Shown here one piece after another: positions 24,380 through 32,821 of a stretch of 64,000 nt of DNA. A program made the position numbers and the translations under genes. A model generated the notes under the pieces. It had not been told where the DNA came from and did no database searches. It saw only the letters and a program-made list of their open reading frames with translations. How positions within the stretch are numbered: position 1 is the stretch's first letter; every line of letters begins with the position of its first letter. The DNA comes from Synergistaceae bacterium. GTDB lineage: Bacteria > Synergistota > Synergistia > Synergistales > Aminobacteriaceae. The stretch spans positions 1 through 64,000 of the forward strand of contig JAHDLC010000016.1 in NCBI GenBank assembly GCA_018436595.1. The letters are read 5' to 3'.

Positions 24380-26830
24380 ATGAGTTTTTTCGGAAATAAA
24401 GAAGCAGCCCGCGAGCGCAGATCAAGAGGAAAAAGAAAAAGAAACGGCGGGGGCATCCTGTCCCTCTGGATAGAAGTCTTTGCTTTTCTCGTCCTCGCCT
24501 TTCTGCTCTATGTGCTCGCATCGATTTTCTCGCTCCGGACGGGAGCCTGGGGAGAGCAGATACGGTTTTCCCTGCTGAGAAACTGGGGAGGAGCAGTCAT
24601 CATTCCCGTTCTTTTCGGAGGATACCTCTGCGTCTCCTATCTCCTGAAGACGGGAGCAAAGGGCATTATCCGGCAGTTTCTGGGCACGGCCCTCCTGTTT
24701 TTCTGCTCAGCCCTCCTCTTCGGGCTCTTCCGGATGGCCGCGGTATTCCAGGGAGTGGCCGTCCTGTCCCCGGGATACCTGGGTGACGGCCTCGCCATTT
24801 TTTTCACCCGCAACATAGGGTCTCTTGGAACCCTGCTTCTCGGCGCAGCTTTTCTGGTTCTTTCAGCAAGCCTTTACGGTTTTTTCCAGCCTGCGGCGGT
24901 GATACGGAAAGTATCCCTTCTGGTGAAGACCATTTCGAGCGAAAAATGGAAGCGTATGCCCTTCCCCGAGGACGAGACGCCTCATCCCTCTCCGACACCG
25001 GCAGAGGAGGAGCCTGAATGTCCTGGTGGAAACCGGCCTTCGCCGTCGTGGTCCTTCTTCTCTCCGGCCGGGCAGGTAGAGTCTGCGGCAGATCCGGATC
25101 CCGGAGAAAATCCTCTCCCGGAAAATGCCGTGGCTGGAGAAGCCGTCCCTTCGTTTCAGGAAGAGACAGATGAAACTGCTGGCGACGACGATGATTTCTT
25201 TCCGGGAAAACGCGGCGGGGAGGAAGAGACTCCCTTTGCCGGAACTGCCGGTGAGGACACTTCCGGATCATCTCCTGACGGGGAGGGACAGCCGGCCTTT
25301 GAAAAAGAGCCGGAGTCAGAGGAGAAGGATCCCCATGCCCTTCCGGAGATCGAATTCAACGAGCTGGAGGGAACAGAGAAAAAGGTGCGTGGTGCCGCTT
25401 TCCCCCCTCCCCTGGATCTTTTCGGACCGAAGCAGCTTCTCGATTCCCAGGAGTCCAATGAAACGGTACGGGAGCAGGCGGCTTCCATCATTGCCACCCT
25501 CGGTGATTTCGGCGTGAGTGCCGAGATGGCGGACGTGGTCATCGGCCCGACGGTCATCCAGTTCCAGATGCAGCTGGCTCCCGGAATAAAAGTCAGCAAG
25601 GTGGCCGGTCTGAGCAATGACCTGGCGGTTGCCCTGACCGTCCCCTCCCTGCGGATTGAAGCGCCGATACCGGGAAAGCCCTACGTGGGAGTGGAGATAC
25701 CCAATCCGAAGAGGCGGGGCATATCAATCCGTACCGTATTGGAATCCCAGATATTTCAGGACAACGAGTACGACCTGCCTCTGCCCATGGGCGTGAGGGT
25801 TGATTCGCGGCCCCTCGTGGTGGGCCTCGAGGATCTGCCCCACCTTCTGGTAGCCGGGACGACCGGGTCCGGCAAGAGCGTTTTCGTGACGAGCTGCATC
25901 ACCGGTCTCTGTTCATACCGCTCGCCCGAGGAACTCCGGCTTATCCTGATCGACCCGAAGAGAGTGGAAATGAGCATGTACGAAAATCTCCCCCATGTAC
26001 TGGCCAAGCCGGTGGTCTCCCCCAAGAAGGCGGTGCAGGCCCTCGCCTGGGCGGTACGGGAGATGGAGCACAGGTACGAGATCTTCGCCCGAGCCAGGGT
26101 AAGAAACCTGAAGTCCTACAACCAGTGCGTTCTGCCGAAAGCGCAGCTTCCGTACATTGTGATCGTGGTGGACGAGCTGGCTGATCTCATGTTCACCGCC
26201 CAGAAGGAAGTTGAGGATTACATCTGCAGGCTTGCCCAGATGGCCAGAGCGACAGGGATTCACCTTATCCTCGCTACCCAGCGTCCATCGGTGAACGTCA
26301 TCACCGGACTCATAAAGGCGAATGTACCCGCGAGGGTTGCCTTTACCCTCCCGTCACAGACCGACTCCCGGACCATCATTGATATTTCCGGTGCAGAGAG
26401 GCTTCTCGGGAAGGGGGACATGCTCTTCGTCAGCTCGAGATACCCGAGGCCCCTCAGAGTGCAGTCCCCGTTCATCGATGACGGAAAGAGCATCGAAATA
26501 ATCAACTATCTCAGGAACGTCTTCGGGGATCCCGAATACGTGGATATCGAAGACCAGGGAGGAGAATCCCCTTCAGGAGGAGATACGTCATACGCTGACG
26601 ATCCCCTTCTGGAGGAGGCCGTTGATATCGTTCTGGATACGGGCATCGCTTCGGCAAGCAGGCTGCAGCGCCAGCTGCGGGTCGGGTTCACCCGGGCCGC
26701 GCGGCTGATCGACACCATGGAGCAGATAGGCATAGTAGGGCCCCCGGAAGGCTCAAAACCGAGAGAAATCCTTGTGGATGACGACAGGGCAAGGGAAATG
26801 CTCCGGTCCGCCTCCGGCCTGGGTGACTGA
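24380..26830 (+). CDS. ftsK: FtsK/SpoIIIE DNA translocase
   Basis: The 816-residue protein has about four N-terminal membrane helices (residues 30-175), an acidic Pro/Glu-rich linker (190-340), then the motor. Walker A is GTTGSGKSVF and Walker B IVIVVDELADLM; LILATQRPSV and the gamma winged-helix domain (from about 740) close it. It pumps chromosomal DNA through the septum and brings the dif sites together. It starts one base after the tldD stop. Confidence 0.96.
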   Translation: MSFFGNKEAARERRSRGKRKRNGGGILSLWIEVFAFLVLAFLLYVLASIFSLRTGAWGEQIRFSLLRNWGGAVIIPVLFGGYLCVSYLLKTGAKGIIRQFLGTALLFFCSALLFGLFRMAAVFQGVAVLSPGYLGDGLAIFFTRNIGSLGTLLLGAAFLVLSASLYGFFQPAAVIRKVSLLVKTISSEKWKRMPFPEDETPHPSPTPAEEEPECPGGNRPSPSWSFFSPAGQVESAADPDPGENPLPENAVAGEAVPSFQEETDETAGDDDDFFPGKRGGEEETPFAGTAGEDTSGSSPDGEGQPAFEKEPESEEKDPHALPEIEFNELEGTEKKVRGAAFPPPLDLFGPKQLLDSQESNETVREQAASIIATLGDFGVSAEMADVVIGPTVIQFQMQLAPGIKVSKVAGLSNDLAVALTVPSLRIEAPIPGKPYVGVEIPNPKRRGISIRTVLESQIFQDNEYDLPLPMGVRVDSRPLVVGLEDLPHLLVAGTTGSGKSVFVTSCITGLCSYRSPEELRLILIDPKRVEMSMYENLPHVLAKPVVSPKKAVQALAWAVREMEHRYEIFARARVRNLKSYNQCVLPKAQLPYIVIVVDELADLMFTAQKEVEDYICRLAQMARATGIHLILATQRPSVNVITGLIKANVPARVAFTLPSQTDSRTIIDISGAERLLGKGDMLFVSSRYPRPLRVQSPFIDDGKSIEIINYLRNVFGDPEYVDIEDQGGESPSGGDTSYADDPLLEEAVDIVLDTGIASASRLQRQLRVGFTRAARLIDTMEQIGIVGPPEGSKPREILVDDDRAREMLRSASGLGD

Positions 26831-26831
26831 C

Positions 26832-27554
26832 GTGGGGGAGATTGTCCTTCCGGGAGTGCGGGCGGTCGTCAGCGCCGAAGAGCCCGGTGAACCATTGGCC
26901 ATTGTTGCCGGCGGGAGGGAACCTTCGCCGCAATGGCTGCGGGAGTTCCTTCCCGGAAAGGATTTATGGTGTGCCGATTCAGGGCTTATTCCCTGCATGA
27001 AGGCAGGGTTCACCCCTTCCAGGCTTCTCGGAGACGGTGACAGCACGCCGGATACCCTCTGGGAAAAGGTCGTGTCCGCCGGCACAACGGCAGTCGAGTC
27101 TTTTCCCGCCGACAAGGATTATACCGATCTCCAGCTCGCCTTCTTTCGGGCTGCCGGGGAAGAACGGCGGTCAGTCATTGTTTCCGGGTGCTGGGGCGGG
27201 AGGTTCGATCACCTCTGGTCCGCAGTTCATTCCGCTCTCTGGGCTGCTGAAAGGGGAGTCAGGGTTCTCGCTTTTGCCGATCACCTGGAGATTCTCTTCC
27301 TGGTTTACGGCGGGGAGGAATGGATACTGGAAATAACGGACGTCAGGTATTCCGTCCTTTCTCTTCTGCCTCTTGGAGGTGAATGCGGGGGAGTATTTCT
27401 TGAAGGGACGAAATGGACCCTGAACAACGCGGTTCTTGTTCCGTGGCGGCCTTTTGCCGTCAGCAACAGCCTGCGAGAAAAAGAAAAGCCCAGAATCTCC
27501 GTCAGGGAAGGGATCCTGGGCGTTTACCTCGGGACAGGAGAAAAAGCGGACTGA
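26832..27554 (+). CDS. Thiamine pyrophosphokinase
   Basis: The enzyme converts thiamine to thiamine pyrophosphate with ATP. GDGDS, PADKDYTDLQLAF and GCWGGRFDHLWS correspond to the family's substrate and Mg2+ motifs, and the C-terminal half has the thiamine-binding beta-sheet with NNAVLVPWRPFAVSNSL. Length of about 240 residues fits. The start is uncertain: GTG at 26832 is used, while GTG at 26823 overlaps ftsK. The stop at 27552-27554 lies within a hairpin shared with the convergent rpmB. Confidence 0.88.
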   Translation: MGEIVLPGVRAVVSAEEPGEPLAIVAGGREPSPQWLREFLPGKDLWCADSGLIPCMKAGFTPSRLLGDGDSTPDTLWEKVVSAGTTAVESFPADKDYTDLQLAFFRAAGEERRSVIVSGCWGGRFDHLWSAVHSALWAAERGVRVLAFADHLEILFLVYGGEEWILEITDVRYSVLSLLPLGGECGGVFLEGTKWTLNNAVLVPWRPFAVSNSLREKEKPRISVREGILGVYLGTGEKAD

Positions 27555-27569
27555 ATCAGACAGCCCGCT
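27541..27569 (-). terminator. Terminator shared by the convergent thiamine kinase and rpmB genes
   Basis: Bases 27545-27553 and 27561-27569 pair over 9 bp with one G-U, around a 7-base loop. On the minus strand the stem is followed by five T residues, making a good terminator for rpmB. The stop codons of both convergent genes lie inside it: the kinase TGA at 27552-27554 and the rpmB TGA at 27556-27558. On the plus strand the T-run is poor. Confidence 0.75.
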
Positions 27570-27750
27570 TCACTCTTCCGGCTTTGAGGCATCGTGTGCA
27601 GACTCTCATCCTGAGAGACTCGCCGCCGCCGACATCGGCTTTCACACTCCGGAGATTGACGAGCCACCGTCTGCGGGTGTGGCGGTTGGAATGGCTTACG
27701 GCGTTCCCTGTCGCAGGGCCCCTTCCGCAGCATTCACATACTCTGGCCAT
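27556..27750 (-). CDS. rpmB: 50S ribosomal protein L28
   Basis: The 64-residue protein has the L28 pattern: [21 protein letters not shown], then VNLRSV. It is the zinc-binding form, with Cys5 and Cys8 in the CECC group and Cys51 and Cys54 in CTRC. Zinc-containing forms are often replaced by zinc-free paralogues in low zinc. The ATG has AAGGGGGCGA upstream on the minus strand. It is a single-gene unit with its own promoter and terminator. Confidence 0.96.
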   Translation of the reverse strand: MARVCECCGRGPATGNAVSHSNRHTRRRWLVNLRSVKADVGGGESLRMRVCTRCLKAGRVKRAV

Positions 27751-27804
27751 GATTTCGCCCCCTTGTTGCGATATATTTCGATTAGGATTCGACCAAACGG
27801 AAGA

Positions 27805-27833
27805 ATTCTAGCACAGAGGGGAGCAGGGAGCAA
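27805..27833 (-). promoter_or_regulatory. Promoter of rpmB
   Basis: On the minus strand TTGCTC (27833-27828) and TAGAAT (27810-27805) are 17 bases apart, and TGC directly precedes the -10 to give an extended -10. It lies about 55 bases before the rpmB start. The match is good enough to be the main promoter. Confidence 0.7.
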
Positions 27834-28060
27834 ATGCTTTTCTTCAGGAAAAAGAAAAAACAGAGGGAAAAACATGAAAGCCGGGAAAAAGGATGAGTTC
27901 CCGAAAGGGAAGGTGCCCCCCTCCATCCCCTTGTTCTCCCTATACTGCAGAAGAAGCCTTTTTCTTTTCTCCAATGAACGATATACTGTAAACGCTTGCA
28001 TGGCCCGTTCCCCAAAAGACGGACTGAAAGGGGTCCGGTTGTTTTTTTGCGGTCATGTGG

Positions 28061-28069
28061 TGGTATACA
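28061..28069 (+). promoter_or_regulatory. Candidate extended -10 promoter for xseB-recN
   Basis: TGG directly precedes TATACA at 28064-28069, about 56 bases before the xseB start. A weak TTGTTT lies 19 bases further upstream at 28039-28044. The arrangement resembles the candidate in front of murA. Confidence 0.4.
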
Positions 28070-28124
28070 TTTTCAATCGGTTTTACTGCATATTTTCTGT
28101 AATCCTTCAGGGAGGAGCGAGCGT

Positions 28125-28352
28125 ATGAAATTCAGCGAAAAAATGGCCGAAATCGAGAATATCGTCGGGCGGCTTGAAAAGGAAGCCCTTCCCCTTGAAG
28201 AAGCGTTGTCCCTGTTTGAAAAGGGAGTGGCCCGGATCAGGGAATGCCAGGCCTACCTCAGGGAGGCAAAACGGCGGGTGACTCTTCTTTCATCCGACGG
28301 AAAGGAAGTGCCTTTTTCCGATGGGGCGGCGAACGAGGAGGACGGGGAATGA
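28125..28352 (+). CDS. xseB: Exodeoxyribonuclease VII small subunit
   Basis: The 75-residue, mostly helical protein has the family pattern FSEKMAEIENIVGRLEKEALPLEEALSLFEKGV. It binds the large subunit XseA to form an exonuclease for single-stranded DNA. GGAGGAGCGAGCGT precedes the ATG. Unlike in many genomes, xseA is not next to it; the large subunit must be encoded elsewhere. It overlaps ispA by four bases (ATGA). Confidence 0.93.
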   Translation: MKFSEKMAEIENIVGRLEKEALPLEEALSLFEKGVARIRECQAYLREAKRRVTLLSSDGKEVPFSDGAANEEDGE

Positions 28353-29251
28353 ACAGGGGAGAATTCAAGCTTCAATATGACCGGGCCAGGGTTTTTATCG
28401 AAGAAAGCCTGGAAGGCCTGTGCTCCAGCCCGGTCTCCCTGGTTCCCCCGAGGCTCATGGAATCCATGGCGTATTCCCTTCGGGCGGGAGGGAAGCGCCT
28501 GAGACCGGTTCTGTGCATACAAGCAGGAGAGACTTTCGGGCTCGACAGGGAAAAGACGGTGCCCCTCGCTCTCGCTCTCGAAATGATCCATACCGCGTCG
28601 CTGATACATGACGACCTGCCTGCCATGGACAATGACACTCTCAGGAGGGGAAAGCCCACCAATCATGTGCTTTTCGGTGACGCTCTCGCCATTCTTGCGG
28701 GAGACGCTCTCATGGCCTGGGCTTTCGAGTATCCTCTTGCCGTCCTTCCCGACACGGGGCTGCCCTGTGACAGGATCTGCAGATCCATGCACGTCCTGGC
28801 GAATGCCCTGGGTCCGGCGGGAATATGCGGCGGACAGGTTCTTGATACCGACGGGCAGAGCATGGACGATTCACCGGATTTCCCCTGGAAGGTAACCCGG
28901 CAGAAGACCGCGGTCCTTCTTCGGGCCTCCATCCTTTCGGGGGCCATCCTTGCCGGAGCCGACGGGAAATCTCTGGCTGCCCTCGGCGCTTACGGAGATC
29001 ATCTCGGCTCCGCCTTCCAGATAGTAGATGATATCCTCGACGTCACGTCCACGGCGGAAGAGCTGGGAAAAACACCGGGAAAGGACGAGTCGCAGAACAA
29101 GCGGACCTTTGTCGCCGCATACGGCCTGGAAAAAGCCCGGGAGCTTGCTGCCCGCGAGAGCCGGCTCGCTTCGGTGGCCCTTGAAGGCGTTCGGGGCGAC
29201 ACGGCCTTTTTCTCCGATCTCTCGGACTATCTGTGCGAACGGACGAAGTGA
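28349..29251 (+). CDS. ispA: Farnesyl diphosphate synthase (polyprenyl synthetase family)
   Basis: This trans-prenyltransferase elongates DMAPP with IPP to geranyl and farnesyl diphosphate. The first aspartate-rich motif is DDLPAMDND, the second is DDILD in FQIVDDILDVT; GGKRLRP and the helix HTASLIHDDL also match. Length of 300 residues is normal. Its product is the primer for UppS. Confidence 0.95.
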   Translation: MNRGEFKLQYDRARVFIEESLEGLCSSPVSLVPPRLMESMAYSLRAGGKRLRPVLCIQAGETFGLDREKTVPLALALEMIHTASLIHDDLPAMDNDTLRRGKPTNHVLFGDALAILAGDALMAWAFEYPLAVLPDTGLPCDRICRSMHVLANALGPAGICGGQVLDTDGQSMDDSPDFPWKVTRQKTAVLLRASILSGAILAGADGKSLAALGAYGDHLGSAFQIVDDILDVTSTAEELGKTPGKDESQNKRTFVAAYGLEKARELAARESRLASVALEGVRGDTAFFSDLSDYLCERTK

Positions 29252-29252
29252 C

Positions 29253-31157
29253 ATGGCGATTCTTGATATTTTGAAAGACTACAGCGAACTCAGAGACCTT
29301 TCCAGGGAAGACATAAGTGCGCTCTCCGGCGAACTGCGGGAGCGGATCACGTCCGTCGTTCTGAAAAACGGGGGGCATCTTGCATCTTCCCTTGGAGCGG
29401 TTGAACTCATCCTCTCCCTTCTTCGTTCCTTTGACCCGTCGGAAGACCGGATTCTCTTCGATGTGGGGCACCAGGCCTACGCATACAAGCTCCTCACCGG
29501 AAGGCTTGACCGGTTTGACACTCTCAGGCAGTGGGGAGGGGTCAGCGGTTTTCCGAGAAGGAGGGAAAGTCCCTTCGACCATTTTGACGCCGGACACAGC
29601 AGCACCTCTCTCTCAGCCGCCCTTGGGTTTGCCAAGGCGAGGGATGTTCTTGGACAAAAGCACCACGTGGTAGCCGTAATCGGCGATGCCTCCCTGCTCA
29701 ACGGCCTCGCCTTCGAGGCGCTGAACTATACTCGGGAATCACGGACGAAAGTGATTTATGTTCTCAACGACAACACCATGTCCATCAGCCCCAGGGTGGG
29801 AGGCATGGCAACCCACCTGGCCCGACTGAGCTCCAGCTCCGCTTACAACTGGCTCAAGAAGGCCATCAAGGATTCCTGCGCGTCTCTTCCCCGGGGGCAG
29901 GCTCTTGAGAATGTCCTGGGAAAGATGAAAGACCATATCAAGACCATCGTCAAGCCCGTCAACATTTTCGACGAGATGGACATAAACTACTGGGGCCCCT
30001 TCGACGGCCACAATACGGAAGAACTTGAGAACGTCTTCGAGCTGGCAAAAAAATACGACCGGCCGGTGCTTCTCCACGTGGTGACTGTCAAGGGAAAAGG
30101 GTCTGAACAGGCTGAGAAGGATCCTACCGCTTTCCACGGCGTTTCTCCCGCCCGGCCGAAAGAATGCTGTGCAGCCGTGGGAAGGTCCTGGAGCGAGGCA
30201 GCCGCAGGCATCGTGCTCGACATGGCCGAAAATGACAGCCGGATTGTCTGCCTTACTGCGGCCATGAAATGCGGCAGCCGGCTGGACGAGTTTGCCTCCC
30301 GGTTCCCTGACAGATTTTTCGACGTGGGGATCGCCGAAGGCCATATGGTGACCATGGCGGCGGGAATGGCCGCAGGAGGGCTGAAGCCGGTGGTTTTCGT
30401 CTATTCAACCTTCCTTCAGCGGGCCATGGACCAGGTGGTGCATGATGTCTGCATGCAGAATCTTCCCGTTGTCTTCGCCGTGGACAGGGCCGGCCTTGTC
30501 GGGGAGGACGGAGAGACCCACCAGGGGCTTTTGGACATCCCTTGGTCCAGACCTGTGCCGAACCTTGTCCTGACTGCTCCCCGGGATGAGGAGGCCCTTC
30601 GGCGCCTCTTCCTTTTCGCGGGGAAACATGACGGACCAATGATGATCCGCTTTGCCAGGGGGACGGCAGTTCCCTGTCTGAAAAAGGGAAACTCCCTGCT
30701 TGCCCCTTCAGCTCCTGATATTCTGAAGCCGGAAATACTGGAAAAGGGAAGCGAATGGGCTCTCATCGGATACGGAAAAACAGTGGAGCTCATGCTCAGA
30801 GCGAGAGAAACCGCCAGGAGCCTTGGAATTTCCCACCTTCCCACGGTAATGGATCTCAGGTGCCTGAAACCCCTTCCCGAACAGGAACTGCGGGAACTCC
30901 TCACGACCCACTCCTTCACGGTCATTGCGGAGGACGGATATGTTGCAGGCGGCGCCGGAGAGGCCATAGCCGCCATGGTGCGGAATATGACGGAGGAAAG
31001 ACCCGCGGAGATTTCCCTGATGGGGGTCCCCGACATCTTCGTCCCTCAGGGAAGAATCCGGGAACAGGAGGAGCATTGCGGCCTCACTCCGGGGAAAGTG
31101 GTGAACTGTTTTGTCGAGTTCCAAAAAAGAGCGTATCGACAGGCTGCTCGTATCTAG
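29253..31157 (+). CDS. dxs: 1-deoxy-D-xylulose-5-phosphate synthase
   Basis: Dxs condenses pyruvate and glyceraldehyde-3-phosphate with TPP, opening the MEP pathway. The 634-residue protein shows GHLASSLGAVEL, DVGHQAYAYKLLTGR, LNDNTMSI, the transketolase pyrimidine-domain block DRAGLVGEDGETHQG and a transketolase C-terminus. The Mg2+/TPP motif usually reading GDG reads GDA here (IGDASLLNG at about residue 149), which is unusual. The ATG at 29253 starts MAILDILKDYSELRDL, the normal N-terminus. Confidence 0.94.
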   Translation: MAILDILKDYSELRDLSREDISALSGELRERITSVVLKNGGHLASSLGAVELILSLLRSFDPSEDRILFDVGHQAYAYKLLTGRLDRFDTLRQWGGVSGFPRRRESPFDHFDAGHSSTSLSAALGFAKARDVLGQKHHVVAVIGDASLLNGLAFEALNYTRESRTKVIYVLNDNTMSISPRVGGMATHLARLSSSSAYNWLKKAIKDSCASLPRGQALENVLGKMKDHIKTIVKPVNIFDEMDINYWGPFDGHNTEELENVFELAKKYDRPVLLHVVTVKGKGSEQAEKDPTAFHGVSPARPKECCAAVGRSWSEAAAGIVLDMAENDSRIVCLTAAMKCGSRLDEFASRFPDRFFDVGIAEGHMVTMAAGMAAGGLKPVVFVYSTFLQRAMDQVVHDVCMQNLPVVFAVDRAGLVGEDGETHQGLLDIPWSRPVPNLVLTAPRDEEALRRLFLFAGKHDGPMMIRFARGTAVPCLKKGNSLLAPSAPDILKPEILEKGSEWALIGYGKTVELMLRARETARSLGISHLPTVMDLRCLKPLPEQELRELLTTHSFTVIAEDGYVAGGAGEAIAAMVRNMTEERPAEISLMGVPDIFVPQGRIREQEEHCGLTPGKVVNCFVEFQKRAYRQAARI

Positions 31158-31929
31158 GGGACTCGTTGAAACGAGATCGAAAGCCCAGGCTCTCCTTCTG
31201 GCGGGGAAGGTCTTCGTGGGCGGTTCCCGGGTGGACAAGACGGGTTCCCTGATTCCCGCGGATGCCCCGGTCGAAGTCCGGGACGACGGGGAAAAATGGG
31301 TCAGTCGGGGAGCTCACAAACTTCTGAAGGGGCTCGATTTTTTTGCCATATCCCCGGGAGGTCTGGTTTGTGTGGATATCGGGGCTTCTACCGGAGGATT
31401 CACCCAGGTGCTTCTTGAAAGAGGGGCCCGGAAAGTATATGCGGTGGATGTGGGATATGGTCAGCTTGCGTGGTCCCTAAGGAATGACGAAAGAGTGGCG
31501 GTCATGGAAAGGACCAACGCCCGGTCACTCACTCCGGATCTTTTCCGGGAAATCCCCGGTCTCGCAGTAGCCGATGCGTCCTTTATTTCCCTGAAACTCC
31601 TGATTCCCCCGATCAGCCTGATTCTCTCCCCGGAGGGGCAGGCCATACTGCTGGTGAAACCCCAGTTCGAAGTGGGAAAAGGCCGGGTCGGCAAAGGCGG
31701 AGTGGTCAGAGCGAAGGAAGATCATGTATCGGTTCTGAAGGATATTCTCGCCTTCTGCGAAGAGAACGGTAATTTTCGCCCGGAGGGCTTGACTTTTTCT
31801 CCGATTACAGGTCCCATGGGGAATATTGAGTATCTTCTTCACCTGGTCAGGGCAGCAGGACCCGGCAGATTGATTTCGCCGGAGGAAACAGTGGAAGAAG
31901 CCCATCACTTTTTCCGGAAGGATGGATAG
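31111..31929 (+). CDS. tlyA: TlyA-family rRNA 2'-O-methyltransferase
   Basis: An S4 RNA-binding domain (residues 6-65, RIDRLLVSRGLVETRSKAQA) precedes an FtsJ-like methyltransferase with the SAM motif DIGASTGGFTQVL and the segment LLVKPQFEVGKG. TlyA methylates 16S and/or 23S rRNA riboses, which affects capreomycin sensitivity in mycobacteria. The TTG start lies 47 bases inside dxs with a GTGGTGA site upstream. Confidence 0.93.
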   Translation: MSSSKKERIDRLLVSRGLVETRSKAQALLLAGKVFVGGSRVDKTGSLIPADAPVEVRDDGEKWVSRGAHKLLKGLDFFAISPGGLVCVDIGASTGGFTQVLLERGARKVYAVDVGYGQLAWSLRNDERVAVMERTNARSLTPDLFREIPGLAVADASFISLKLLIPPISLILSPEGQAILLVKPQFEVGKGRVGKGGVVRAKEDHVSVLKDILAFCEENGNFRPEGLTFSPITGPMGNIEYLLHLVRAAGPGRLISPEETVEEAHHFFRKDG

Positions 31930-31932
31930 GCA

Positions 31933-32814
31933 ATGGCTGATCCCCGCATCGGAATGCTTGTCAACACAAGAAAACCGGGAGCGCTGGCAATGGCCGGATC
32001 CCTCATCGAATGGGGAAAGGCGTCGGGCGTATCTTTTCTGTTCCCACCCCACGAGGCCTCTGTCCTGGGAATACAGGGAGTTGACGACGAGGAGTGGAAA
32101 AGGGCCGTTTCCATAGCGGTCGTCATCGGAGGCGATGGTACCTTCCTCAGGGCGGCCAGATACGTGCTTGGTGCCCCCATCTCTCTCTACGGCATCAACC
32201 TGGGCCATCTCGGCTTCCTCGCGTCCGGCAAGGCCGAGGAGGCGGAAAATGACCTGGAGGCAATTCTGAGAGGCCAGTATTCCCTGCTGTCTCACCGGGT
32301 TCTCGAAGGGAAAATCTGCAGGGACGGAAAAAACATCCATACCCTGTTCGCCCTGAATGACCTGGTCCTCGCCAAAGGCGCCATGGCCAGGGTGATGCAT
32401 ATCGAGGTGAGCATGGGCGACAAGGTGCTCAATACGCTGCCGGCGGACGGCATCATCGTTTCCACTCCCACGGGGTCCACTGCCTATGCCCTGTCTGCGG
32501 GAGGACCGATTGTTCCTCCCCACATCCCCTGCATGATCATCGTTCCCATCTGTGCCCACACGCTCTATACCCGTCCGGTGCTTGCCGGAGAGAATGATGT
32601 CATAACCCTGACCCCGAAGGGAAACCACAGGGATTTGCTTCTCACCCAGGATGGACAGCTCGGATATGAAATTCTTCCCGGGGACAGCATACGAATCTCC
32701 CTGAACGGTGAGAAGGCCGTCAGCGTGATTGCCCTGCCAACGAGAAACTACTTCGATCTTCTCCAGGAGAAACTCCAGTGGGGAAGGGGAATTGTCACCT
32801 TCGAAAAGGAGTGA
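31933..32814 (+). CDS. nadK: NAD kinase
   Basis: The enzyme phosphorylates NAD to NADP. GGDGTFLRAAR, the INLGHLGFL loop, ALNDLVLAKG and TPTGSTAYALSAGGPIV are all typical. ATG three bases after tlyA. Length of 293 residues is normal. The order tlyA-nadK-recN is common in bacteria. Confidence 0.95.
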   Translation: MADPRIGMLVNTRKPGALAMAGSLIEWGKASGVSFLFPPHEASVLGIQGVDDEEWKRAVSIAVVIGGDGTFLRAARYVLGAPISLYGINLGHLGFLASGKAEEAENDLEAILRGQYSLLSHRVLEGKICRDGKNIHTLFALNDLVLAKGAMARVMHIEVSMGDKVLNTLPADGIIVSTPTGSTAYALSAGGPIVPPHIPCMIIVPICAHTLYTRPVLAGENDVITLTPKGNHRDLLLTQDGQLGYEILPGDSIRISLNGEKAVSVIALPTRNYFDLLQEKLQWGRGIVTFEKE

Positions 32815-32821
32815 ATCCCCC

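Larger units (their letters stand above)
27751..28124. other. 374-base divergent intergenic region between rpmB and xseB
   Basis: No gene is supported here. It holds the rpmB promoter (27805-27833, minus), a candidate xseB promoter (28061-28069, plus) and, at 27897-27910, a small hairpin with a 5-bp TTCCC/GGGAA stem and a GAAA tetraloop. Reading frames across it are low in coding character and lack ribosome sites. I see no tRNA fold. Confidence 0.5.

Noticed and set aside
27436-28128. 230-codon plus-strand frame across rpmB and the divergent gap
   Set aside because: It is antisense to rpmB, crosses its promoter and lacks a ribosome site; composition in the gap is non-coding.
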